Source of the DNA: Peptococcus simiae
GTDB lineage: Bacteria > Bacillota > Peptococcia > Peptococcales > Peptococcaceae
Assembly: GCF_046097595.1 (NCBI RefSeq)
Contig: NZ_JBJUVG010000013.1
Coordinates: 1 to 36,189, forward strand
Direction: 5' to 3'
DNA: 36,189 nt
The notes under the pieces were generated by a model, which searched no databases, had not been told where the DNA came from, and saw only the letters and a program-made list of their open reading frames with translations. A program made the position numbers and the translations under genes. This document shows, one piece after another, positions 24,043 to 31,048 of this stretch (position 1 is the stretch's first letter; the number at the start of each line of letters is the position of its first letter).

Positions 24043-25248
24043 CTAACGGTCCACTTCACCCAGCACGATGTCAATGCTGGCCAGGGTGCTGATATAGTCT
24101 TGCAAGAGCATGCCGTCTACAATGGCCGGAATCGCAAAGAGGCTCATGACACTGGGCCCGTGAATCCGGATCCGGGAGGGCTTCATGCCGCCATCGGAAA
24201 CAATGTAGTAACCAAGCCAGCCCTTGGACCCTTCAATCTGGGCATAGACCTCACCCTTGGGCACCTTAATCATCTTAGGCACCTTGGCCATGGTCGGCCC
24301 TTCCTTGGGCATTTGGTCCAGGGCCTGACGAATAATCTTGCAACTTTCTTCCATTTCATAGAAACGGACCATGTAGCGGTCAAAAGAATCCCCGTTTTCC
24401 CGGGTGATGACCTTAAAGTCAAAGCGGTCATAGACGCTGTAAGGCCGGTCTTTACGCAGGTCAGCCGGTTTGCCGGCGGCCCGTAAGTTGGCCCCGCCAA
24501 CGGAATACTTCATGCAGGTATCCACATCAATGATCCCCACATTCTTCGCCCGGGCCTGGAAGATTTCATTGCCGTGAACCACATTGGCAAAGTCATCCAT
24601 GGCCGCCGGAAAGCCGTCCAGCCAGCGGGTAATCATACCTTCCATGCCTTCAGGTAGGGGCGTCGGGGCGCCGCCAATCCGGAGGGCGTGGTTGTTCATC
24701 CGGCTGCCGGAGTAGGCCTCTAAAATATCCAGGATCTTTTCACGTTCGCGGAACATATACATCCAGGCGGTGTAGCCGTTTAAGTCCAGGGCAAAGGAGG
24801 CCAGGTAAACCAAGTGGTTGGCCACCCGCTGCAATTCCCCTAAGATGACCCGGACATACTCGCCCCGCTCCGGAATGGTTAAGTTCATGAGTTTTTCTAC
24901 CCCCATGAGGTAGCCCCATTCGTTCAAAATAGGGGACAGGTAGTCTAACCGGTCCGTATAGGGGGTAAACTGGGCCCAGGTTTTTTGCTCGGCGATTTTT
25001 TCAATACCCCGGTGTAGGTAGCCGATGACATTATCCACCGCTAAAACATGTTCCCCATCCATATGCATATGGGCCCGGAAGACCCCGTGGGTTGAGGGGT
25101 GCTGGGGGCCTAGGTTAAACACGAAGGGTTCTGACGGATGGTGGGTTTGGGATACATCCCGCAGGGCATTTTGCTGGGCGCGTAAGGCCTCCACCTGGTC
25201 CGCTTCTGTCAGCTGGGCCCGGTCGTGCATCGATAGATTTTCTTTCAT
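24043..25248 (-). CDS. nuoD: Complex I subunit NuoD (49-kDa type)
   Basis: 401-residue NiFe-hydrogenase-like large subunit lining the quinone site. Motifs: FNLGPQHPSTHGVFR, GYLHRGIEKIAE, YTDRLDYLSP and the C-terminal SIDIVLGEVDR. The hydrogenase-type nickel cysteines are absent, as expected for complex I. The first about 40 residues are a Gln/Ala-rich extension before the conserved core. AAAGGAGG lies 9 nt before the ATG. NuoC and NuoD are separate here, not fused as in E. coli. Confidence 0.95.
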   Translation of the reverse strand: MKENLSMHDRAQLTEADQVEALRAQQNALRDVSQTHHPSEPFVFNLGPQHPSTHGVFRAHMHMDGEHVLAVDNVIGYLHRGIEKIAEQKTWAQFTPYTDRLDYLSPILNEWGYLMGVEKLMNLTIPERGEYVRVILGELQRVANHLVYLASFALDLNGYTAWMYMFREREKILDILEAYSGSRMNNHALRIGGAPTPLPEGMEGMITRWLDGFPAAMDDFANVVHGNEIFQARAKNVGIIDVDTCMKYSVGGANLRAAGKPADLRKDRPYSVYDRFDFKVITRENGDSFDRYMVRFYEMEESCKIIRQALDQMPKEGPTMAKVPKMIKVPKGEVYAQIEGSKGWLGYYIVSDGGMKPSRIRIHGPSVMSLFAIPAIVDGMLLQDYISTLASIDIVLGEVDR

Positions 25249-25263
25249 CTCCTCATGCCTCCT

Positions 25264-25686
25264 TTAATCACGTGTATTGGAGACGTAGTCTTTGCGTAAG
25301 GGATGACCTTCAAAGTCCGGCGCACAGAGGACCCGTCTTAAGTCGGGATGGTTATCATAAATCACGCCGAAAAGGTCATACACCTCTCTCTCCAGCTCAT
25401 TCGCTGAAGGGTAAACCTCACTTAAGGTTGGGAGGTGGAGGTCTTCTTTCGACATGGGAACGGTAATGCGAAAAATAATATAATCATTTAAGTTCATGAA
25501 ATGGTATATCCCGCATAAGTCATCTTCCCGCTCTAAAGCCGTAATATCCACTAAAAATAAGGGCGCTAAGGAGCTCTTTAAGGCCTTGGCCGTCTCCACC
25601 AAGTCTTCCCGGGCACAAAGATAAGTCGGGTTAGGACCCGGATCTTCGACCGGCTGAAGGGTCTTGAATTGCTGGTCTAGATTCAC
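25264..25686 (-). CDS. nuoC: Complex I subunit NuoC (30-kDa type)
   Basis: 140-residue peripheral-arm subunit, close to the short form seen in 11-subunit complexes. The conserved stretch SEVYPSANELEREVYDLFGVIYDNHPDLRRVL and the C-terminal FEGHPLRKDY are present. It begins directly after the nuoB stop (no gap) and is 15 nt ahead of nuoD. Confidence 0.94.
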   Translation of the reverse strand: MNLDQQFKTLQPVEDPGPNPTYLCAREDLVETAKALKSSLAPLFLVDITALEREDDLCGIYHFMNLNDYIIFRITVPMSKEDLHLPTLSEVYPSANELEREVYDLFGVIYDNHPDLRRVLCAPDFEGHPLRKDYVSNTRD

Positions 25687-26247
25687 TTACCTCTCCTCCT
25701 TCGCTACTTCCGGATGGACAACCCGTTCCCGTAATTTGAGGCAGGCTTCAATCAAGGCTTCCGGACGCGGCGGGCAGCCGGGCAAGTAAACATCTACCGG
25801 AATCATCCAGTCGCAGCCATTGGCCACAGCATAGCTACCGGCAAAGGGGCCACCGGAAATGGCACAGTTGCCCATGGCAATCACATACTTGGGCTCGGGC
25901 ATTTGTTCATACACCCGTTTAACCACCGGGGCCAAGCGTTTGGTCATCGTCCCGGCCACAATCATTAAGTCGGCATGGCGGGGCGAAGGACGGAAAACTT
26001 CATAGCCAAAGCGGGCCAAGTCAAAGCGGGCACCACCGCAGGCCATCATTTCGATTGCACAGCAAGCGAGCCCCATGGTTACCGGCCAAAAGGACCGGGC
26101 ACGCCCCTGGTCCAGAACCGAATCCAAGGTGGTTAAAATCACTGACCGGTCCATTTCAGCCCGGGTTGCTTCATCCAGGTGATTAATACTCGGCGACGGT
26201 TCAACCCGTGTTGAGTCCGACCAGCCATCAGATGTTTTTAACTCCAT
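25687..26247 (-). CDS. nuoB: Complex I iron-sulfur subunit NuoB
   Basis: 186-residue subunit that binds the terminal cluster N2 and delivers electrons to quinone. The four cluster cysteines are present: tandem Cys62-Cys63 (GLACCAIEMM), Cys128 (GNCAISGG) and Cys158 (YLPGCPPRPE). An N-terminal extension of about 40 residues precedes the core. The longest ORF begins at 26268, but AGAAGG is 7 nt before the ATG at 26247, which also reduces the overlap with nuoA to 10 nt, so I prefer that start. Confidence 0.94.
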   Translation of the reverse strand: MELKTSDGWSDSTRVEPSPSINHLDEATRAEMDRSVILTTLDSVLDQGRARSFWPVTMGLACCAIEMMACGGARFDLARFGYEVFRPSPRHADLMIVAGTMTKRLAPVVKRVYEQMPEPKYVIAMGNCAISGGPFAGSYAVANGCDWMIPVDVYLPGCPPRPEALIEACLKLRERVVHPEVAKEER

Positions 26248-26597
26248 TCCAGGGCACCTTCTTTCCATTCATACCAAAGTCCTAAGCAAATGATCAACAA
26301 AAATACCACTGCCCCAACTAAGGGCAAGACCCCAATATCCTTGAAAATCAAGGCAATCGGGAAAAAGAAGAGGGCTTCAATGTCGAAGAGCAGGAAAATC
26401 AGGGCATACAAAAAATGGCTGACCCTAAACTGTACCCATCCTGTGCCTTCCGTATCGACGCCGCATTCAAAGGCCTCATACTGCCCGGCCGGCTTATAAT
26501 AATGCGGGCTCAGGAGCAGGCTGACACCAATCCCAGCTGCACATAAAAAAACAGCTAGCCCCAAAAACAAGAGCGCGGTCCATAATTCTACGTTCAC
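26238..26597 (-). CDS. nuoA: Complex I membrane subunit NuoA (GTG start)
   Basis: 119 residues with three membrane helices and the family motifs YEAFECGVDTEG and FLLFDIEALFFFPIAL. First gene of the operon. The longest ORF begins with an ATG at 26612, but the strong GGAGGAG ribosome binding site lies inside its first codons and 6 nt before GTG at 26597. Translation therefore most likely starts at that GTG, giving MNVELWTALLF. Confidence 0.93.
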   Translation of the reverse strand: MNVELWTALLFLGLAVFLCAAGIGVSLLLSPHYYKPAGQYEAFECGVDTEGTGWVQFRVSHFLYALIFLLFDIEALFFFPIALIFKDIGVLPLVGAVVFLLIICLGLWYEWKEGALEWS

Positions 26598-26619
26598 CAG
26601 TGACTCCTCCATTCTTTTA

Positions 26620-26677
26620 GTACAAGCTTGTACCTTTTATTACTATTTATTATGCAACGATTTCACCAAAAACTCAA
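26620..26677 (-). promoter_or_regulatory. nuo promoter with 14-bp palindrome downstream
   Basis: On the minus strand TTGAGT (26672-26677) and CATAAT (26649-26654) are separated by exactly 17 bp, a good sigma-A-type promoter. Downstream, in the expected start of the transcript, lies the perfect 14-bp palindrome GTACAAGCTTGTAC (26620-26633). It is placed where a bound repressor could block elongation. It does not match the Rex, Fur or LexA consensus. Confidence 0.65.
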
Positions 26678-26849
26678 TTAAAACCGCAAGCTTTCATGAT
26701 TATTTATTACAAAAGTCGGACAATTTTATAAAATAGGTAAAATTTGTTACTTTTTCCAAACACTTCCCTACTCTGCTATGAACCAGCCCGACGTCTCTTC
26801 GCCTCTGTTTTAACACAGACTGCCTATACCTATAAGAATAGCAAGTTTT

Positions 26850-27443
26850 CTAGACTTCTCCTGTGTCCTTTCCTCTATAAGCATCTACGGTATAGGCAAC
26901 AATCGCCTCTACAGGATTTCGCCCTGCCGCCTGCCAAGCCTTGATATCTGCAAGGGCCAAGCTAAGAGTTACCATAGACCAGGTCGCCAGCTCACCCATG
27001 AGATAGTCTAGACCGGAAACTTCACCAGCTCCACTTACTGCTACCCGCCCCCGCACTTGCTGCGCCATTGCGTTCTCAGAAAAAGCACTCTGAGCATCGG
27101 CAAATAACTGCCGCAGAGCCTGGAGCGTAGTTGCTTTTTCTGCGGACAAGGTTGGACATTCTAAGGCTAGCTCCCTAGCAAAATAGTCTGGGTCGGATTG
27201 TTCCATCATCCGGGCATATTTTTCTGTCATCGGGTTACGCCCGGCCTCAGCTGCATCTAACAAATCATTCATAAGAGCGTCCAGGGTCTTTTCAGAAAAT
27301 ATCTGGTGTTGGGCCCGCCGCATAATAGCAAAGGTCTGCGGGTTTTCCTGGCATAGGGCCCGCCCGTTCAGTCCTTGGACTTGGGTAAAAAATGACCACT
27401 CCAGGTCAATTAATGCCTGAATTAAGGCGTCTTTTGTTGGCAT
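26850..27443 (-). CDS. DUF4125 family protein
   Basis: 197-residue, largely helical cytosolic protein. By memory of the family it matches DUF4125: an N-terminal LEWSFFTQVQGLNGRALCQ segment, TFAIMRRAQ, the GRNPMTEKYARMME motif and a C-terminal YLMGELATWSMVTL stretch. The molecular function of the family is unknown. It follows the DUF4037 gene by 9 nt and is the third gene of a TPR-DUF4037-DUF4125 operon. No terminator is visible between its stop and the nuo promoter, so some read-through into nuoA is possible. Confidence 0.8.
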   Translation of the reverse strand: MPTKDALIQALIDLEWSFFTQVQGLNGRALCQENPQTFAIMRRAQHQIFSEKTLDALMNDLLDAAEAGRNPMTEKYARMMEQSDPDYFARELALECPTLSAEKATTLQALRQLFADAQSAFSENAMAQQVRGRVAVSGAGEVSGLDYLMGELATWSMVTLSLALADIKAWQAAGRNPVEAIVAYTVDAYRGKDTGEV

Positions 27444-27452
27444 GCTCCTCCT

Positions 27453-28394
27453 CTATTCTATATCAAACAATAAGGGTAGTTTTTTCAAGGCTGGGTCTGA
27501 CACACTGGCGGCCAGGTCCTCAGCTAGGGGAATGAGAAAAGTATCCCTTTGGGCTAATTCGTAGCGGTCTGCTACGGCCTGTCCGATATCTTGACAAATG
27601 GCCTCAACCATAAGAAGGGTATCTGACCCCTCCGCCCGGCTAGGCCCCTGCCTTACAATAGTTGATAGGGCTTGGTAAACCTTATGAAGCCGGGGTAAGT
27701 CTCGGGCCGCACGAAACCGCCACTTGTAAAAGGGCATGTAGCGGTCATTTAAAAGGAAGAGGGCAGCCAAGGCATGGTTGACAAATTCAGCCAAGGCCAG
27801 GTAGGCACTGCCCATATCTTGACGGCGCAAGGCCCGAGGATAGTTGTATTGGCCACTCTGGGCCATCTGAGCTAGGCGGCTAGCGCATTTTTTCCTACGT
27901 ACGTCATCCGGATACTGGTACATGAGCAGCTCACGCCGAGCCGTAAATAAACCGGCAGGATCCATCCAGACCTCTCCATTCGTTGCTGTGGCTAGCGCCC
28001 CTTGAGGGATTTTAAACCAGTCTAGAGTCGTTAATGGCTCCTCAATACCGCCTAAGGCTCGCCGGTAAAAAGAGTTCGCTGACATGACCCCTCGACGATG
28101 AGCCGCTTCCGGGCCAGCTGGCTTCCGCATATAACCCCGAAAGCTATCCGGTAAGGCCGCATAGGCCTGGGCAAGGGCAGGGCCTGCCTGCCCAAAAGCT
28201 TCTTCCGTTAGCCATAAGCAGATATCCGGGCCAAAGTCATGGTCCCGGGACAAGTCATCGTCATAGCCAAAACACTCAGATCCTTCCCCTACTAAGCCGG
28301 CAGCAATCACCGGCACAAGCTGTGGGAAATCTTTTTCCAGCATGGGCCTGACCACTTCTTCATAATAGCCTTTAGCTAAGTCTAGTCCCTTCAT
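27453..28394 (-). CDS. DUF4037 protein with nucleotidyltransferase-like motif
   Basis: 313 residues. It matches DUF4037: GLVGEGSECFGYDDDLSRDH (about 33-52) then the GQYNYPRALRR, FLLNDRYMPFYKW and LPRLHKVYQAL segments. Gly38-Ser39 followed at a spacing of 11 by Asp51-His-Asp53 fits the GS...DxD signature of the pol-beta nucleotidyltransferase fold, so NMP transfer to a small molecule or protein is a reasonable inference. The substrate is unknown. The ATG overlaps the TPR gene stop by 4 nt. Confidence 0.82.
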   Translation of the reverse strand: MKGLDLAKGYYEEVVRPMLEKDFPQLVPVIAAGLVGEGSECFGYDDDLSRDHDFGPDICLWLTEEAFGQAGPALAQAYAALPDSFRGYMRKPAGPEAAHRRGVMSANSFYRRALGGIEEPLTTLDWFKIPQGALATATNGEVWMDPAGLFTARRELLMYQYPDDVRRKKCASRLAQMAQSGQYNYPRALRRQDMGSAYLALAEFVNHALAALFLLNDRYMPFYKWRFRAARDLPRLHKVYQALSTIVRQGPSRAEGSDTLLMVEAICQDIGQAVADRYELAQRDTFLIPLAEDLAASVSDPALKKLPLLFDIE

Positions 28395-29212
28395 TTTCCT
28401 TCGCCGGCTTTCTCGGCTATTTGTTGTTGAAAGGCTTCTAAGTCTTTGTAGGCCGGGTGGTTGGAGCCAAAGTCGCGGGCGAGGGCTTCCAGGGCCTTTT
28501 GGGTATAGGCCTGGGCCTGGGAATAGTCCCCTAGCTGGTCATAGACTTGGGCCAGGGCATGGAAGGCCTGGCCTTGGTGGATATCCCTTCCCTGGGGAAG
28601 GGCTGCATACCGGGCCAGGGCTTGCTCCAGCTGGGTCTTGGCCTCAGCCAGGTTACCGGTTAAAAGGTCCAGCTGACCGATATTAAGGAGACTAGTGCCC
28701 ACTTCAGCGGCGGCTTCAGGGACCTGCTCAATAATGGCCAGGGCCTGGACCAGGAGTTGACGGGCTTGGGCATACCGGCCCTGCTGGCGGGCCGCCACAC
28801 TCTGGTTATTATAGAGGGCGGCCATGGGATAGGCCTCTGCATAGCCCAAATCCCGGTATAATTGCTCGGCCTGGTCAAAGTAGCGGTCGGCCGAAACGTA
28901 GTCCTCTTGGGCCAGGTAAACATCCCCGGTATTAAGGAGGGCCGTGGCGTAATGGACGCTATCCTGGAGGCCGGCGTCAATCATCATGGATAAAATCTGC
29001 TCATAAAGATAGCGGGCCTCATCGTACTTGCCCTGGGCCCGCCAAATGCCCCCTAATTCATTGTTGACAGCGATAATCCCGGCATGGTCGCCGCTTTCCT
29101 TGGCCAGGTTAGCCTGCTGGACAAGGAAGTCCTCTATCGCTGCAGCATCGCCGGTTTGAAACAGGCGGTCCAGTTCCAGGTAAAACTGGTCCTGATTAAA
29201 AGTGGCTAACAC
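28391..29212 (-). CDS. Tetratricopeptide-repeat protein
   Basis: 273 residues. It has about five to six TPR units from residue 40 on, seen as repeated A...LY...L.....A-type patterns (for example GKYDEARYLYEQIL, EDYVSADRYFDQAEQLYRD, GRYAQARQLLVQAL, GDYSQAQAYTQKALEAL). There is no signal peptide, so it is a cytosolic scaffold. The start is GTG with GGGAGG 7 nt upstream. It leads the DUF4037-DUF4125 operon and is noticeably more GC-rich than those two genes. It likely scaffolds or presents a partner to the nucleotidyltransferase-like protein (inference). Confidence 0.85.
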   Translation of the reverse strand: MLATFNQDQFYLELDRLFQTGDAAAIEDFLVQQANLAKESGDHAGIIAVNNELGGIWRAQGKYDEARYLYEQILSMMIDAGLQDSVHYATALLNTGDVYLAQEDYVSADRYFDQAEQLYRDLGYAEAYPMAALYNNQSVAARQQGRYAQARQLLVQALAIIEQVPEAAAEVGTSLLNIGQLDLLTGNLAEAKTQLEQALARYAALPQGRDIHQGQAFHALAQVYDQLGDYSQAQAYTQKALEALARDFGSNHPAYKDLEAFQQQIAEKAGEGK

Positions 29213-29247
29213 CTCTCCACCTCCCTTTTATTTTTAGGCATATATAA

Positions 29248-29380
29248 ATACCTTTTTAGTCTGCACCTATTATAGCTGAACCCCTTAGGGAAATACAAGC
29301 ATGCCCCGCTTTCCGGCCGGTTAAAGTGCGGTTTTCCAACCTCATAAAAATAGCTTGCCACCTATAGCAGCAAGCTATTT
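29248..29380 (-). other. Intergenic region: TPR-operon promoter and upstream terminator
   Basis: The gene-free stretch 29213-29517 holds two minus-strand signals. A promoter with TATAAT near 29268-29273 and a weak TTGTAT -35 at 18-bp spacing drives the TPR operon. A hairpin (11-bp stem, 29348-29358 with 29370-29380) with a U run (A at 29346-29350) probably ends the small-protein/permease transcript. Nothing else is evident from there to 29517. Confidence 0.6.
29344..29380 (-). terminator. Terminator downstream of the permease/small-protein pair
   Basis: Stem 29348-29358 with 29370-29380, 11 bp, 11-nt loop. It is followed by a U-rich run on the minus strand, about 138 nt past the small-protein stop. 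Confidence 0.7.
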
Positions 29381-29517
29381 GTCAAAAAAATTCATTTCCT
29401 GTACAAGAGTAAGCGAAATACACACCAACCCAACAATGACATCAATCTAATCAAAGCATCTTTCAGAGCCTCTGTATTGTGAAACAAAAATGCATTTTAT
29501 ACCTCTAGCTGAATGAA

Positions 29518-29796
29518 TCAATAGGAATTACAACCTATATAAGAAGTAATTGTATGGCGCTGATTCGGTGTTGCCCGATAATATATTTGTAATTTGCCAG
29601 CTTCATCTAACTCATAGCGAACCTCTTCTAATAAGTTATTATTTCGTGCTGTCATAAGTGTTTCTATAATTGATGATCGACAAAAGCTGCGATAATTGCT
29701 GTAGTCTGGCGATAGTTTTCTCATGACATCATCTGCGGTACCTTCGTCAAAGTGAACAAAATAATTAATAATGGCATAATTTAATGGTAACTTCAT
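29518..29796 (-). CDS. Small possible winged-helix protein
   Basis: 92 residues, no signal peptide or membrane segment. The order of predicted helices (about 5-15, 20-28, 38-52) and a beta-hairpin-like end (EVRYELDEAGKLQIYYRA) resembles a winged helix-turn-helix domain, but no family is recognised with certainty. The ATG overlaps the permease stop by 4 nt, and AAAGGGTG within the permease 3' end acts as its ribosome binding site. Production is therefore coupled to the permease. A local regulator is one possibility. Confidence 0.6.
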   Translation of the reverse strand: MKLPLNYAIINYFVHFDEGTADDVMRKLSPDYSNYRSFCRSSIIETLMTARNNNLLEEVRYELDEAGKLQIYYRATPNQRHTITSYIGCNSY

Positions 29797-30917
29797 CTAT
29801 GATCACCCTTTAAGTTGATGCGATGGCAATGTCGAATAAACTTTAAGGGATTATCGGCAATAATGAAAATCCCTAATGCCATAATAATAGCGGCTACCCA
29901 AGCAATTGGCGGCAACGCCCATCCTTCTAAACCAGCAAATACGCCAAGAATAATCCAGCAAAAGAAGGGGCCCCAAAAAGAAAACATGCCATTACAGGCC
30001 ATTCCTAAAGCAGTTCCACACATTGAGTTACCTTTATACCAGAGCCCATACGCAAATAGTGCAAAGAAGCCGCTAATTATGAAGAAAAATATAGCGCTAC
30101 TCGTTAAGGCTTTACCAAATAATTGAAAGCCTAGCGTCAAGGGTTCATTGCCAATGAAGGCAAAAATAGGCAACAAGACACATAGATTACCTAGCCCGGA
30201 GGTACATTGACGGATAGTAATACCTATTTCATAATCAATTAAGGTGCTGCTATAGCCAGCAACGCAACCTTCTAAACCCCATCCAAAAGCAGCAATAAGC
30301 GCTATCATGATACCCAAAAGTCTTCCTTCTGGAGCGTCTTGGCCAACCGCAGTAGTACTAATAATAAATCCTGCAAAAACACAGATAAATATCCCTAAGA
30401 GCATTCTACTATTCAATTTCTGTTTAAAAAGAATTCTTGCTAAAACTGCCCCTATCGCGGGACAAAGAGCAGATATAGGAACAGCAATAGAGCCGGCTAA
30501 TTGAATGCCAATAACATAGGCGGCAGAAGAAATCGGCCCACCAATAGCTGCAGCTAACATCATTATTCTCCCAGGTTTTGTCCTTAAGCAACGTATAAAG
30601 TCACCCAGCTTTCCTTTCAATCCAGCATGACCCAGAGCCCACAAAGCACTCATAGAATCATTCACAGCACTCCCTAAGGCACCTAGCATATAAGTAACTA
30701 CAAAGGCAGAGAGAAATACGGAATTATTGCCGTACCAATAAGCCCATACACCTTTCGTCATACCTAATGTCATAAAAGCAGTGTAAAGTCCATAACACAT
30801 CCCTGATAAGACTGCTATGAGTACACCTTTTTTGAAAAAAGTTGCATCTAACTGCTTTTTAAGCATTTCTGCTGATAGACTATCCACATAAGAATTAGAT
30901 AATGATCTTATAGACAT
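29793..30917 (-). CDS. DMT-superfamily (EamA-like) transporter
   Basis: 374-residue integral membrane protein with about ten hydrophobic segments after a hydrophilic, amphipathic N-terminus (about 1-28). The two-half layout, Gly-rich helices and the SIAVPISALCPAIGAVLARILFKQ segment at the end of the first half are typical of drug/metabolite transporters of the EamA/RhaT kind. The substrate is unknown. AT-rich, like its neighbours. It lies 132 nt downstream of the BCCT gene with a hairpin between them, and is coupled to the 92-residue protein. Confidence 0.75.
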   Translation of the reverse strand: MSIRSLSNSYVDSLSAEMLKKQLDATFFKKGVLIAVLSGMCYGLYTAFMTLGMTKGVWAYWYGNNSVFLSAFVVTYMLGALGSAVNDSMSALWALGHAGLKGKLGDFIRCLRTKPGRIMMLAAAIGGPISSAAYVIGIQLAGSIAVPISALCPAIGAVLARILFKQKLNSRMLLGIFICVFAGFIISTTAVGQDAPEGRLLGIMIALIAAFGWGLEGCVAGYSSTLIDYEIGITIRQCTSGLGNLCVLLPIFAFIGNEPLTLGFQLFGKALTSSAIFFFIISGFFALFAYGLWYKGNSMCGTALGMACNGMFSFWGPFFCWIILGVFAGLEGWALPPIAWVAAIIMALGIFIIADNPLKFIRHCHRINLKGDHR

Positions 30918-30929
30918 ACGCAGCCACCT

Positions 30930-30981
30930 TTCAATTGAATCTTCAAATTGAAGTGATCTATTTTCGCTGACTCACTTCAAT
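30930..30981 (-). repeat. Nested inverted repeats upstream of the DMT transporter
   Basis: A perfect 10-bp inverted repeat ATTGAAGTGA / TCACTTCAAT (30947-30956 with 30972-30981, 15-nt loop) overlaps a second dyad CTTCAA-A-TTGAAG (30941-30953). A third, TTCAATTGAA, lies next to the ribosome binding site. The hairpins share bases and exclude each other, so the leader could act as an operator cluster or RNA switch. Confidence 0.6.
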
Positions 30982-31002
30982 ACTCTTTTATCAAGTCCTA
31001 TT

Positions 31003-31037
31003 AAGTAAAAGCCACCTCAAAACTGAGGCGGTTTTTA
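31003..31037 (-). terminator. Terminator-like hairpin after the BCCT gene
   Basis: A 17-position stem (31003-31019 with 31021-31037 arms, pairing with one mismatch and one G-U on the minus-strand RNA, small loop) begins 12 nt past the BCCT stop. The U tract is partly inside the stem and poor beyond it, so termination may be incomplete and the DMT gene may be reached by read-through. Confidence 0.6.
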
Positions 31038-31048
31038 CTTGCGAAGCG

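Noticed and set aside
26620..26633. Rex or Fur operator for the nuo operon
   Set aside because: The palindrome GTACAAGCTTGTAC does not match TTGTGAA-N4-TTCACAA or the Fur 19-mer. It is kept only as an unassigned palindrome.
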